Source of the DNA: an uncultured Lachnospiraceae bacterium
GTDB taxonomy: Bacteria; Bacillota; Clostridia; Lachnospirales; Lachnospiraceae
Length of the DNA stretch: 64,000 nucleotides
Assembly: GCA_934401915.1 (NCBI GenBank)
Contig: CAKRSV010000009.1
Location: 1-64,000 of the forward strand
Direction: 5' to 3'
The translations under genes and the position numbers were made by a program. The notes under the pieces are model-generated. The model saw nothing but the letters and a program-made list of their open reading frames with translations. It did no database searches and was not told where the DNA came from. This document shows positions 10,066-19,989 of the stretch, piece after piece (position 1 is the first letter of the stretch; each line of letters starts with the position of its first letter).

Positions 10066-11427
10066 TCAGGCCGGATCGGCAGTCTTTCTGTTCCCTAAGA
10101 TCTTCTGCAATCTCTTTCTTACATGGAAATATGCCGGGATCAGGAAAATGTCCGCAAAGATCCATGCAAGCGGATTGGCAAAGCACACCGCCGGAAATCC
10201 AAAAAACGGAACCAGAACAAATCCCGCAAGTCCTCTCGCCAGCATTTCAAACGCTCCCGCAAACACAGCCAGCTTACTGAAGCCCATACCCTGGATCAGG
10301 AAACGGACGATATTGACCAGCGCAAGCGGGAAGTAGAAGAACACGTTCGTCCGCACGAACGCATACGCATTTGCCAGGATCACCGTCTCGTCCGCGTCCA
10401 GGAAAAGCAGAAGCATATATTTCCCCCCCAGAAAAACGATCCCGATCGCCAGCAGGGAATAGAGCAGCCCCAGCAGCGTGCAGGATTTCAAGCCTTTTCC
10501 TACCCGGTCGAGATCTCCGGCTCCCACATTCTGTCCCCCGTAGGTTGCCATCGTGGACCCCATCGCGTCAAACGGGCACATCATCAGCATACTGAGCTTG
10601 CTGCCCGCTGTGACCGCCGCAACCGCGTCAGAACCGATCCCGTTGACGGCGCTCTGCAGGATGACGCTTCCGATGGCTGTGATAGAATACTGCAGCCCCA
10701 TAGGGATTCCCATATTACACAGACGCCCTACACAGTCGCTGTTCCACTTCCACTCCTCCTTCGAAAGGTGCAGGATCTCAAATTTGCGATACATATAGAG
10801 CAGACAGCACACGCCCGCGATCGCCTGCGATACGACAGTCGCCACAGCCGCTCCTGCCACGCCCATAGGGATCACGATGATCAGCAGCAGATCCAGAAAG
10901 ATATTGAGAACCGCCGCCATCACCAGAAAGATGACCGGCGTCTTGCTGTCCCCCAGGGAACGGATGATGGACGCCGTGACGTTGTACAAAAATACGACCG
11001 GAATTCCGATAAAAATGACGATGATATAGCTGTAAGCGCCGTCGATGATATTTTCCGGCGTCCGCATGAGCTGCAGGATCGGCCTGCAGAGCAGCGATAC
11101 CACGACTGTCATCACTGCGGCGAAAATGACCGAAAGCCAGACGCTGTTTGCGACAAACTGGCGCAGCCTGGGCGCATTTCCCGCTCCAAACTCCTGCGCG
11201 ATCGGCAGGGCAAATCCGTTGCACACGCCCATGCAGAATCCGATGATCAGGAAGTTGACCGATCCGGTCGCCCCCACGGCGGCGAGCGCCTCCACACCCA
11301 GATAATGTCCCACGATGATCGTGTCCACCATACTGTAAAACTGCTGAAATAAAAGTCCGAACAAGAGCGGCACGGCAAATCCGAGAATCAGCCGCATCGG
11401 GCTTCCCTTTGTCATATCCTTTTCCAT
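10066..11427 (-). CDS. MATE family efflux transporter (first of three)
   Basis: 453 residues with twelve hydrophobic spans in two related halves. It begins MEKDMTKGSP, typical of the NorM/DinF-like clostridial group, and has a FYSMVDTIIVGHYLG motif in the first span pair. MATE proteins export cationic drugs or metabolites in exchange for Na+ or H+. The ATG at 11427 follows AGGTGAGG by five bases; the in-frame upstream ATG at 11538 lacks a ribosome site. The leader contains CGATAAC / GTTATCG arms around 11506-11534 that could form a hairpin. It is probably a monocistronic gene with its own promoter upstream of that hairpin. Confidence 0.93.
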   Translation of the reverse strand: MEKDMTKGSPMRLILGFAVPLLFGLLFQQFYSMVDTIIVGHYLGVEALAAVGATGSVNFLIIGFCMGVCNGFALPIAQEFGAGNAPRLRQFVANSVWLSVIFAAVMTVVVSLLCRPILQLMRTPENIIDGAYSYIIVIFIGIPVVFLYNVTASIIRSLGDSKTPVIFLVMAAVLNIFLDLLLIIVIPMGVAGAAVATVVSQAIAGVCCLLYMYRKFEILHLSKEEWKWNSDCVGRLCNMGIPMGLQYSITAIGSVILQSAVNGIGSDAVAAVTAGSKLSMLMMCPFDAMGSTMATYGGQNVGAGDLDRVGKGLKSCTLLGLLYSLLAIGIVFLGGKYMLLLFLDADETVILANAYAFVRTNVFFYFPLALVNIVRFLIQGMGFSKLAVFAGAFEMLARGLAGFVLVPFFGFPAVCFANPLAWIFADIFLIPAYFHVRKRLQKILGNRKTADPA

Positions 11428-11604
11428 AACAACCTCACCTTTCCCTATTTGTAATTTATCTTTTAATTGCGAAGTTCGTAATTTCAATTTTTGAAGTGTG
11501 CAAATCGATAACCAGCCTGGACGCCACGTTATCGACATTCACAGGTATCATAGCAGAAACCTTCTCCCACTTCAATCGGTTTTTTACACAGATTACATCA
11601 TAAA

Positions 11605-11632
11605 TCCCCGGCATGACAAAGCATCCCGGGGA
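11605..11632 (-). terminator. Terminator of abfA
   Basis: TCCCCGG and CCGGGGA form a 7-bp GC stem. On the minus strand the hairpin is followed by ATTTATG. It lies 28 bp past the abfA stop and separates it from the MATE gene. Confidence 0.7.
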
Positions 11633-11659
11633 CTTTCGATTTATCCAGTTTTGCGGCTT

Positions 11660-13213
<1,554 letters not shown>

Positions 13214-13226
13214 TTAACAGTTCTGC

Positions 13227-13239
13227 ATAGATTATCTAT
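13227..13239. promoter_or_regulatory. Candidate operator between abfA and the AraC regulator
   Basis: ATAGATTATCTAT is symmetrical around its centre. On the abfA strand a TAAAAT -10 (13211-13216) has no good -35 seventeen bases upstream; that position is covered by this palindrome. A weak core promoter with a dyad over -35 fits activator control by the divergent AraC-family protein. The regulator has its own TTGACT about 30 bp further. Confidence 0.4.
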
Positions 13240-13338
13240 ATCTTTTCTTCCGTAGTATTTGACTTTTTTTCCGGTATACGATACGCTGATACCAGATTAA
13301 ACCCGCTTTCAGAGCCGCTTATGGAAAAGAGGTGCCCC

Positions 13339-14118
13339 ATGTTTCATATTACCTATTGCGATTACAACCGTTCCAACCCGGATTACGATAAGATCGACCG
13401 CCCAAACGGGAGCGGCGATTATCTCATGCTGCTTTTCTTTACTCCCATGAAGGTGCAGCTGAATGACCGCACCGTTTTGACAAAGGAAGGCGCCTTCGTC
13501 CTTTTTCCGCCCGGCTCTCCCCAGATCTATCAGGCGGTGCGCCGTTTCCACAACAGCTTTGTCCACTTTACCTGTGAGGACGACGCTTTTCTGAAGGACT
13601 ACGACCTTCCGGTAAACCAGATCGTCTACCCTTCAAACCCTGCCGTACTAAATGAGCTTTTCCGCAGTATCTATGTGGAAAATGTCTCCAAGCAGGAGAT
13701 GTATGTACAGCAGAGCGACCATCTGATGCACCAGTTTTTCATCCATTTTTCCAGACAGTACCATCTGTGCCGGGAGGATCCTGCGCTCTCCGGCGAGCTG
13801 TATTCGCAGTTTCACAAGGCGCGCACCGAGATCCTGACGCATATCGACCACGACTGGACTTCCGCCTCCATGGCCGCCCTCACGAATCTGGGAACCAGTC
13901 AGTTCTACCAATACTATAAGCGCTTTTTCAACCGTTCTCCCAAGGCAGAACTTCTCGATGCCCGGCTGGAGCGGGCGCGCTATCTGCTTCAGGTGGAGCA
14001 GCTTCCCGTCTCCCAGGCCGCCGCGCAGTCCGGCTTCGACAATCTCTCGCATTTTACGAGGTACTTCAAGCGCTGCTGCGGCATGACGCCCTCAGAATAT
14101 GCAAATGCCCGGGACTGA
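13339..14118 (+). CDS. AraC family transcriptional regulator
   Basis: 259 residues. An N-terminal cupin-like sensing half has the typical GAFVLFPPGSPQIY turn, and the C-terminal half (about residues 160-259) contains two helix-turn-helix motifs, the second ending QSGFDNLSHFTRYFKR..G.TPSEY as in AraC proteins. AGAGGTG precedes the ATG at 13339; an ATG six codons earlier is less well placed. Divergent orientation from abfA suggests that it activates arabinofuranosidase in response to a pentose or arabino-oligosaccharide; the ligand is inferred only. Confidence 0.92.
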   Translation: MFHITYCDYNRSNPDYDKIDRPNGSGDYLMLLFFTPMKVQLNDRTVLTKEGAFVLFPPGSPQIYQAVRRFHNSFVHFTCEDDAFLKDYDLPVNQIVYPSNPAVLNELFRSIYVENVSKQEMYVQQSDHLMHQFFIHFSRQYHLCREDPALSGELYSQFHKARTEILTHIDHDWTSASMAALTNLGTSQFYQYYKRFFNRSPKAELLDARLERARYLLQVEQLPVSQAAAQSGFDNLSHFTRYFKRCCGMTPSEYANARD

Positions 14119-14181
14119 CAGCCATCCCTGCTGTCTCCCCGGACACTCGTAAACCTGCTTTGCAGTTGCTTTTTCTTAATC

Positions 14182-14706
14182 TTATTTTCCCTCGTAAATG
14201 ATAACGCTGTCCACGTCATAGCCTTTCAGCCGCTCTCTTCCCTTGAGTCCGGCAAGCTCCATCAGGAAAATAACCTTTACCACTTCTCCGCCGAGCTCCT
14301 CGATCATCTGGATCGCCGCCTCGATCGTGCCGCCCGTGGCGATCAGATCATCTACGACTACGACCTTCTGTCCCGGCTTGATCGAGTCCTTGTGCATTTC
14401 GATCACTGCACTGCCATACTCCAGATCGTACTCCTTCGAGATCGTCTCCATCGGCAGCTTGCCCTTCTTGCGCACCGGAACAAACGCCTTGTGCATAGAG
14501 TAAGCGATCGGCACGCCAAAGATAAAGCCTCTCGACTCGGTTCCCACGATCACATCAAAGTCCAGTCCGTCAAGCATCGCTTTCATGGAATCGATAGCAA
14601 GCGCCAGTCCGTCCGCATCCTGCAGAACGCTGGTCACGTCCCGGAATATGATTCCTTTCTCCGGAAAATCCGGTATACTGCGCACATATTCTTCCATTTT
14701 CTTCAT
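14182..14706 (-). CDS. apt: Adenine phosphoribosyltransferase
   Basis: 174 residues, the standard Apt length. It converts adenine plus PRPP to AMP in purine salvage. The PRPP loop VVVVDDLIATGGT lies at about residues 115-127, and the adenine-side motif SIPDFPEKGIIFRD is at the N terminus. The end of the gene is convergent with the AraC regulator; a weak CTGC-TTT-GCAG stem followed by a T run lies between them on the plus strand. It appears monocistronic. Confidence 0.97.
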   Translation of the reverse strand: MKKMEEYVRSIPDFPEKGIIFRDVTSVLQDADGLALAIDSMKAMLDGLDFDVIVGTESRGFIFGVPIAYSMHKAFVPVRKKGKLPMETISKEYDLEYGSAVIEMHKDSIKPGQKVVVVDDLIATGGTIEAAIQMIEELGGEVVKVIFLMELAGLKGRERLKGYDVDSVIIYEGK

Positions 14707-14836
14707 GTGTAGGTCCTCCCTTTTCCATTTATCATTTTAACAGATCACCGCAGATGTCTCTCCGTCATCCGTTTTGTTTCCCATTCGTTGACTTCTCACT
14801 GTCAGCCGTAGCCTCTTCGAAAACACTCACAGTTAT

Positions 14837-14926
14837 CATACCACACTTTCCCACATTCCGGTATGATTATTGTTGACTTTTTCCAGTCACTAAGCTACAT
14901 TGTAACTATTCGGGTCATACCGGAAT
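14837..14926 (+). promoter_or_regulatory. Promoter of the second MATE gene with three TCATACC sites
   Basis: TTGACT at 14874-14879 and TACATT at 14896-14901 (16-bp spacer) form the promoter. It is flanked by a perfect 12-bp inverted repeat, ATTCCGGTATGA (14856-14867) and TCATACCGGAAT (14915-14926). A third half site, ATCATACC at 14836-14843, is inverted relative to the middle one. This looks like binding sites for a dimeric repressor that can bridge the promoter; the regulator is not encoded next to it. Confidence 0.55.
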
Positions 14927-14949
14927 ATATAGAAAAAAGGACTTTACTT

Positions 14950-16341
14950 ATGAAAACTGCGATAAAGAATAATGAAACCTCGGGCTTTTATTCGAAAATA
15001 CTGAAACTCGTCATCCCGATCGTCGTACAGAACCTTCTGAGCGCCGCGGTCAACTCGGCCGATGTGGTCATGCTCAACTATGTGGGACAATCCTCGATCT
15101 CCGCCGTATCGCTGGCCGCCAACTACGCCAACATCCTGTTCATGGTATACTACGGGCTTGGCACAGGCGCTTCGATGCTGTGCGCACAGTATTGGGGCAA
15201 AAAGGATCTGCAGCCGATCCGCGTTGTCGAAGGGATCGCGCTTCGCTTTTCCATCCTGATCACCCTTGTCTTTTCCGCCTTCGCGTTTTTTGCGCCGGAG
15301 CTGATGATGAAGGTGTTCACAAAAGACGCCGAGCTGATCTCGATCGGAGCCGGATACCTGCGCTTTATGTCCATCACGTACCTTTGCTGGTGCGTCATAG
15401 AGGTCTATCTCGCCATCCTGCGCAGCATCGGTCGGGTGACCATCTCCATGCTCCTGAATATCCTTGCCTTTGTGCTGAACATCTTCCTGAACGCCGTCTT
15501 TATCTTCGGACTGTTCGGAGCACCGAAGCTGGGCGCGGCAGGAGTCGCTCTGGCAACCGTCATTTCCCGTGTGACAGAGCTTCTGGGCTGTGTGATCGTT
15601 TCCCTGCTCAGCAAGGACATCCGTCTGAATCCGGCGTATATGTTTCTTCACAATAAGCTGCTGGTCAAGGACTTTCTTCACCTTGCCCTGCCCGCGCTCC
15701 TCAACGATATTTCCTGGAGCGTTGCTTTTTCCATGTACTCGGTGATCCTCGGCCATCTGGGCACCGACGTCGTGGCTGCCAATTCCCTGGTCGTCGTCGT
15801 CCGCAACTTCGCGACGGTTCTGTGCTTCGGCACAGCCAGCGCCGGTGGGATCCTGCTCGGCAATGTCATGGGACAGGGCAACCTGGATCTTGCGCGGGAT
15901 TACGCCAAAAAGATCATAAAGCTGACCGTCATCACGGGTGCAGTCGGCGGCGTGCTGATCCTTGCCGCCACCCCGTTTGTCCTGCACTTTGCGTCCCTGA
16001 CGGACACTGCCATGCACTATCTGAAATATATGCTGCTTATCAACTCCTACTATGTTATGGGAGCCGCCGTCAACACGACTCTGATCGCCGGCGTTTTCCG
16101 GGCAGGCGGAGACAGCCGTTTCGGAATGATCTGCGACACCATCGATATGTGGTGCTATGCGGTTCCGCTCGGATTCCTTGCCGCCTTCGTCTTTAAGCTG
16201 CCGGTCATGGTCGTCTACTTCCTGCTCTGCACCGACGAGTTTGTGAAGTGGCCCTGGGTCATCCGGCGGTATCGGAGTGAAAAGTGGCTGAAAAATATCA
16301 CAAGGGACGACCTTTTTACAACCGGAGAAAAAGCAGGCTGA
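14950..16341 (+). CDS. MATE family efflux transporter (second of three)
   Basis: 463 residues, twelve spans, beginning MKTAIKNNE. The first span pair has SADVVMLNYVGQ and the second half starts near LALPALLNDISWS. It belongs to a MATE group different from its two neighbours. AGGA lies 8 nt before the ATG at 14950; the longer reading from 14863 would include the promoter and is rejected. Its transcript ends in a strong hairpin overlapping the stop codon. Substrate unknown. Confidence 0.92.
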   Translation: MKTAIKNNETSGFYSKILKLVIPIVVQNLLSAAVNSADVVMLNYVGQSSISAVSLAANYANILFMVYYGLGTGASMLCAQYWGKKDLQPIRVVEGIALRFSILITLVFSAFAFFAPELMMKVFTKDAELISIGAGYLRFMSITYLCWCVIEVYLAILRSIGRVTISMLLNILAFVLNIFLNAVFIFGLFGAPKLGAAGVALATVISRVTELLGCVIVSLLSKDIRLNPAYMFLHNKLLVKDFLHLALPALLNDISWSVAFSMYSVILGHLGTDVVAANSLVVVVRNFATVLCFGTASAGGILLGNVMGQGNLDLARDYAKKIIKLTVITGAVGGVLILAATPFVLHFASLTDTAMHYLKYMLLINSYYVMGAAVNTTLIAGVFRAGGDSRFGMICDTIDMWCYAVPLGFLAAFVFKLPVMVVYFLLCTDEFVKWPWVIRRYRSEKWLKNITRDDLFTTGEKAG

Positions 16342-16361
16342 CAACTCAGTCTGCTTTTTTT
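16329..16361. terminator. Bidirectional terminator of the second MATE gene and the MerR remnant
   Basis: AAAAAGCAGGCTGA and TCAGTCTGCTTTTTTT form the stem around CAAC. It overlaps the stop of the plus-strand MATE gene and the C-terminal codons of the minus-strand MerR remnant, so both genes share it. Confidence 0.85.
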
Positions 16362-16812
16362 GACGCTGCGACCGGGATGCTGATCTCCGTCACAAACTTC
16401 TCCGTATCCCCGGTAAATCCATAATCGATCAGCGTGATCTCCCTCGAAAAACCGTCGGCGCGAAGGTCGTGCTCCCGGATATAGTTCATAAGTTTTGCAT
16501 AATACTGCGGCGCTTCCGTATGACTTCCGCAAAAGCGGATACACACGCAGATCTGCTCGTCAAACTGCTCCGGCGTTCCATCGTAGGCATCCTCCTCATC
16601 CAGCAGCAGAAACACCGTATCGTACTTTCGGTACTCCTGCGCCTCCAGATCCAGATAGCTCCGGATGCGGATCGAATCGCGGATCCGGATAAACTTCCCT
16701 GCCGGAAGCCGCCTTACCGTGATCTCATCGAGCCGTGAGGAACGAGCGTCCCCATACTGATATGAAACATCCCTGCGACCTCACCGATCCTGAATATCTG
16801 CCTGTCTTCTAC
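16346..16812 (-). pseudogene. MerR family regulator remnant with internal deletion
   Basis: Read on the minus strand from about 16812, the sequence encodes a MerR-type N terminus (RQIFRIGEVAGMFHISMGTL) after AAGGAGAG, then hits a stop in that frame (TAA) at about residue 34. A second frame continues from LDEITVRRLPAGKFIRI through a GyrI-like effector-binding domain to the stop at 16346 (for example QICVCIRFCGSHTEAPQYY and EKFVTEISIPV). The second helix-turn-helix part and the long dimer helix, about 80-100 residues in intact homologues, are missing. The codon in the start position reads GTA rather than ATG or GTG. All this indicates a broken gene. Intact relatives often activate neighbouring multidrug exporters, and MATE genes flank it. 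Confidence 0.75.
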
Positions 16813-16829
16813 GGTTTCTCTCCTTCTTA

Positions 16830-16844
16830 CTAAAGTATACTTAG
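16830..16844. promoter_or_regulatory. Dyad upstream of the MerR remnant
   Basis: CTAAAGTATACTTAG is a near-perfect palindrome 18 bases before the remnant's start. It may be a surviving autoregulatory operator. It also abuts the left end of the palindromic element at 16842. Confidence 0.4.
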
Positions 16845-17044
16845 ATAATTGTAACACGCATAAATCTGCTATTAAATTGTCCAGAATGAATAACCAGCCA
16901 GGGCACGCTTTCGCTCCAATCCGGGCGCAATGGTACGTAAGTGGCTAAAGGGCAGCCACTAAGTACCAGCGCCCTAAAAGGTCCCTTTGCTTGGTTATTC
17001 ATCTGTACAATTCATTCACACAATGCAGATTTCGCAATTATCTA
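16842..17044. repeat. About 200-bp imperfect palindromic element with nested stems
   Basis: The two ends are inverted copies. TAGATAATTG (16842-16851) matches CAATTATCTA (17035-17044), AAATCTGC (16862) matches GCAGATTT (17025), and a 20+ bp block around ATGAATAACCA (16875-16896) matches TGGTTATTCAT (16992-17012) with two differences. Inside, GGGCGC/GCGCCC, GGTAC/GTACC and AGTGGCT/AGCCACT nest in order, with loop AAAGGGC. The element fills the gap between the broken MerR gene and the third MATE gene. It has no ORF. It could be a MITE-like palindrome or a structured RNA on either strand. Confidence 0.7.
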
Positions 17045-17052
17045 CACTCATA

Positions 17053-18399
17053 CTATGTCTCCTTCTGTAGAACCCCTCTTCTTTTCAGAATAAGATATGC
17101 TCCCAGACAGATCCCAACAGACAACAGCGAACCGGCAGGCGCCGCCATTCCCATCGGAAGAAGCGTATCCGGGAATCTCGCCGACGTCAGATACGAGCCC
17201 GGTATCCTGACCAACGTGATCGACAGGATATTGTGCAAAAATCCCAGATACGATCTGCCATAAGCGCAAAAGTAGCCGCTGAAACAGAAGTGAACTCCCG
17301 CAAAGATGGCGTCCCAGATATATCCGCGGATATATTGACTTCCCAGAAGGATCACCGCCGCATCTGTCGTGAAAAATCCAAGCACCGACTCCGCCGTAAG
17401 CTGGATCAGCAGATTGACGACCACACCGTATGCAACCGTGATAAAAATGGCATAGCGCAGGGTTTTTGCCGCCCTGTCATGCTTCCTGGCGCCGATATTC
17501 TGCGCTGCGAGCGCGGAGACAGCTGCCAGCATCGAAGACGGCACGATAAAGAGCGCCCCGATCAGCTTTTCCACGATCCCGACCGCCGCCGCGTCGTTCA
17601 GTCCCCGGTGATTTGCGATCACCGTGATGACGATGAACGCGATCTGGATACAGCCATCCTGTACCGCCACCGGGATTCCGATCTTAAGAATCCGCGAAAG
17701 CATCCCCCTCTGCGGTCTGAAATCTTTGCCGGTAAGCCGGATCCCCGTCTGCCTTCTGCGGATCGCCCAAAGCGCGATCACCACGCTCAGCGTCTGTGCA
17801 AGCGTCGTCCCAAGCGCCGCGCCCGCCGGTCCCATATCAAAGCCGCCCATAAACAGGTAATCGAGCGCTATGTTGGCAACACAGGCGATACCGATGAAAT
17901 ACATCGGGCTTCTGGAATCTCCCATTCCACGAAAAATGGAGCTGATGATGTTGTAAGCTGTGATAAAGGGAATCCCCACAAAACAGATCGTCAGATACTG
18001 TCTGGTGCCTTCGACCGCCTCCTCCGGCGTTCCGATCAGATGAACAATGGGCGTCACGCACACCAGCAGTACGGCTGTCACCACGACCGCGACCACCATG
18101 AAAAGCGTGACCGTATTGCCGATAGCCAAAGCTGCCTCCTCCTGTCTGTTCGCTCCCACGGCGCGGCCGATCGTCACCGTCGCGCCCATTGCCAGTCCGA
18201 CAATGATGACAGTGAGCATGTGCATGACCTGTCCCCCGTTGGAAACCGCGGTGATACCGTCCACCCCACGGTACTGTCCAATGATAAACAGATCCGCCAT
18301 CCCATAAAGCGTCTGAAGAAAATAAGAGAAAAGATAGGGCAGTGCAAAGAGCAGGATCGTCTTTAACACGCTGCCCGTCGTCAGATTTTTTTCCATCAT
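17053..18399 (-). CDS. MATE family efflux transporter (third of three)
   Basis: 448 residues, twelve spans, beginning MMEKNLTTGSV, with LYGMADLFIIGQYRGVDG in the first span pair, similar to the MepA-like clostridial branch. The second ATG at 18396 is an equally possible start; AGGATAAGG stands just before. The promoter has a 19-bp spacer filled by a dyad, the arrangement used by MerR-family activators, and the remnant of such a regulator lies just beyond the 3' end of this gene. Exported substrate unknown. Confidence 0.93.
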   Translation of the reverse strand: MMEKNLTTGSVLKTILLFALPYLFSYFLQTLYGMADLFIIGQYRGVDGITAVSNGGQVMHMLTVIIVGLAMGATVTIGRAVGANRQEEAALAIGNTVTLFMVVAVVVTAVLLVCVTPIVHLIGTPEEAVEGTRQYLTICFVGIPFITAYNIISSIFRGMGDSRSPMYFIGIACVANIALDYLFMGGFDMGPAGAALGTTLAQTLSVVIALWAIRRRQTGIRLTGKDFRPQRGMLSRILKIGIPVAVQDGCIQIAFIVITVIANHRGLNDAAAVGIVEKLIGALFIVPSSMLAAVSALAAQNIGARKHDRAAKTLRYAIFITVAYGVVVNLLIQLTAESVLGFFTTDAAVILLGSQYIRGYIWDAIFAGVHFCFSGYFCAYGRSYLGFLHNILSITLVRIPGSYLTSARFPDTLLPMGMAAPAGSLLSVGICLGAYLILKRRGVLQKET

Positions 18400-18466
18400 A
18401 CCTTATCCTGATCCGCACTGTCGCTCTGCGGCTGCTGTGACCAGGTCGTTTCCTCCTTCGGGAAAC

Positions 18467-18497
18467 ATTCTAAACCTTACAATGGTTGTAAGGCCAA
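18467..18497 (-). promoter_or_regulatory. Promoter of the third MATE gene with 19-bp dyad spacer
   Basis: On the minus strand TTGGCC (18492-18497) and TAGAAT (18467-18472) are separated by 19 bp. The dyad CCTTACAA-CCA-TTGTAAGG (18475-18493) lies in the spacer. Over-long spacers with a centred dyad are the hallmark of promoters untwisted by MerR-type activators. The hairpin could alternatively terminate the upstream ABC transporter operon, but no U-tract follows on that strand. Confidence 0.5.
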
Positions 18498-18515
18498 GTT
18501 TTTTTGACTGCTTTT

Positions 18516-19301
18516 TCAGCCTTCCGTATACCGGATCAGGAACTGCTTCGTTCTCTCCTCCTGCGGGTGATCGATCACCTGCCTCGGATCGCCCTGCTCC
18601 ACGATCACGCCGTCGTCCATAAAGATGAGCTGATCTGCCACATCCCTGGCAAACGCCATCTCATGGGTCACGATGATCATCGTCGTCTTCTGCTCGGCCA
18701 GTCCGCGGATCACCTTGAGAACCTCTCCGGTAAGCTCCGGGTCAAGCGCCGAAGTCGGCTCGTCGAAGCACAGGATATCCGGCTTGAGCGCCAGCGCCCT
18801 TGCGATCGCCACTCTCTGCTGCTGCCCTCCGGAAAGCTGGTGCGGATAATGGCTCATCCGCTCCGACAACCCCATCTGCGCGAGCAGTTCCTTTCCGTGC
18901 GCGTCGATCTCGTCCAGGATCGCCTTCCTGTTCTGTTTGAAATCCGGCCGTTCCTTTGCCAGAAGCTGCTCTGCCAGCGTCACATTCTCCAGCGCGGTAT
19001 ACTGCGGGAAAAGGTGAAAGCTCTGAAATACCATTCCAAAATGCAGCCGCTTCGTCCGAAGATCCTTCTCCTGCTCGCGGCTGGACATCGAGGCGTCAAA
19101 CAGCTTCTCTCCCCTTACCGTGATCGTTCCCTTGTCCGCCGTCTCCAGAAAATTCAGGCAGCGCAGCAGCGTCGTCTTACCGGAGCCGGAGGAACCGATG
19201 ATCGCGAGAGCGTTTCCTTCCTCCAGCGAAAAGCTGACATCCTTTAATACCTGCGTGGAGCCAAAATGTTTTTCGATATGATTTACTTCCAGAATTGCCA
19301 T
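18516..19301 (-). CDS. Polar amino acid ABC transporter, ATP-binding protein
   Basis: 261 residues of the GlnQ/HisP family. Walker A GSSGSGKTT at about 36-44, signature [15 protein letters not shown], Walker [15 protein letters not shown] and the switch histidine in VTHEM are all present. It powers uptake through the permease encoded 14 bp upstream. It is the last gene of a three-gene operon (binding protein, permease, ATPase). The C-terminal region has the usual PQEERTKQFL end of amino-acid importers. Confidence 0.96.
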   Translation of the reverse strand: MAILEVNHIEKHFGSTQVLKDVSFSLEEGNALAIIGSSGSGKTTLLRCLNFLETADKGTITVRGEKLFDASMSSREQEKDLRTKRLHFGMVFQSFHLFPQYTALENVTLAEQLLAKERPDFKQNRKAILDEIDAHGKELLAQMGLSERMSHYPHQLSGGQQQRVAIARALALKPDILCFDEPTSALDPELTGEVLKVIRGLAEQKTTMIIVTHEMAFARDVADQLIFMDDGVIVEQGDPRQVIDHPQEERTKQFLIRYTEG

Positions 19302-19314
19302 CGTAACTCCCCCC

Positions 19315-19971
19315 TTATTTAAAGTAATCCAGCTTGCGCTCGATAAAGTTGAACAGCAGTGTCAGGATACCGACAAAAAGCAGATAAAATACACCGGTAT
19401 AGAAGAGCGGCCAGGTCAGTCCGTTACTTTTCATAAAAGAATAGCCTGCAAAAGTCAGCTCGTAGGCTGCAATGATACGCGCCAGCGAGGTATCCTTCAC
19501 CAGCGTGATGATCTCGTTTGACATCGGCGGAACGACCCGCTTCACCATCTGCAGCAGCGTGATCCGGAAAAAGATCTGCGTCTTGGTCATGCCAAGAACC
19601 TGCCCCGCCTCGCGCTGTCCTGCCGGAACGCCTTCGATCCCGCCCCGGAAGATTACGGAGAAATAGCAGGCATAATTGATGCTGAACGCCACGACAGTCG
19701 CCGTGATCCTTCCTGCCTCGTTGCCGCTCCAGATATTGTGACCAAGCCACAGTCCCGGGCCGTAAAATATGATGATAAGCTGAAGCATCAACGGTGTTCC
19801 CCGGATCACCCATACCAGAAGATTGACCAGATAACGCAGCGGCTTAAACCGGCTCATGGCTCCGAACGCAATGACCAGTCCCAGCGGCAGGGAAAAGATA
19901 AGAGTAAAGATAAAGATCTGAAAAGTTGTAAGCAGACCGCCCATCAGCGACCTTGTGACATTCAAAAACAT
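19315..19971 (-). CDS. Polar amino acid ABC transporter, permease
   Basis: 218 residues with five to six spans and the HisM/GlnP-type inner-membrane motif EAGQVLGMTKTQIFFRITLLQ, which contacts the ATPase. As the only permease in the operon it probably works as a homodimer. GGAGAG precedes the ATG at 19971; the longer reading from 20016 would run into the hairpin at 19990. The amino acid transported is not evident. Confidence 0.95.
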   Translation of the reverse strand: MFLNVTRSLMGGLLTTFQIFIFTLIFSLPLGLVIAFGAMSRFKPLRYLVNLLVWVIRGTPLMLQLIIIFYGPGLWLGHNIWSGNEAGRITATVVAFSINYACYFSVIFRGGIEGVPAGQREAGQVLGMTKTQIFFRITLLQMVKRVVPPMSNEIITLVKDTSLARIIAAYELTFAGYSFMKSNGLTWPLFYTGVFYLLFVGILTLLFNFIERKLDYFK

Positions 19972-19989
19972 AGGGTTCTCTCCAAAATA

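Noticed and set aside
10123..11352. 409-codon plus-strand frame opposite the first MATE gene
   Set aside because: Arg/His/Gln-rich shadow of membrane-protein codons with no ribosome site.
11505..11535. Second copy of the palindromic element near the first MATE gene
   Set aside because: Only a short ATAACCAGCC word is shared with the element at 16842-17044; the rest differs, so it is most likely chance.
14944..16344. 466-codon minus-strand frame opposite the second MATE gene
   Set aside because: It is a shadow of the MATE codons; the product is hydrophilic, low in structure and without a start signal.
18473..18493. Terminator of the first amino-acid importer
   Set aside because: The 8-bp stem lacks a T-run on the minus strand; its T-run lies on the plus-strand side. 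A promoter dyad reading fits better, although a weak terminator is not excluded.
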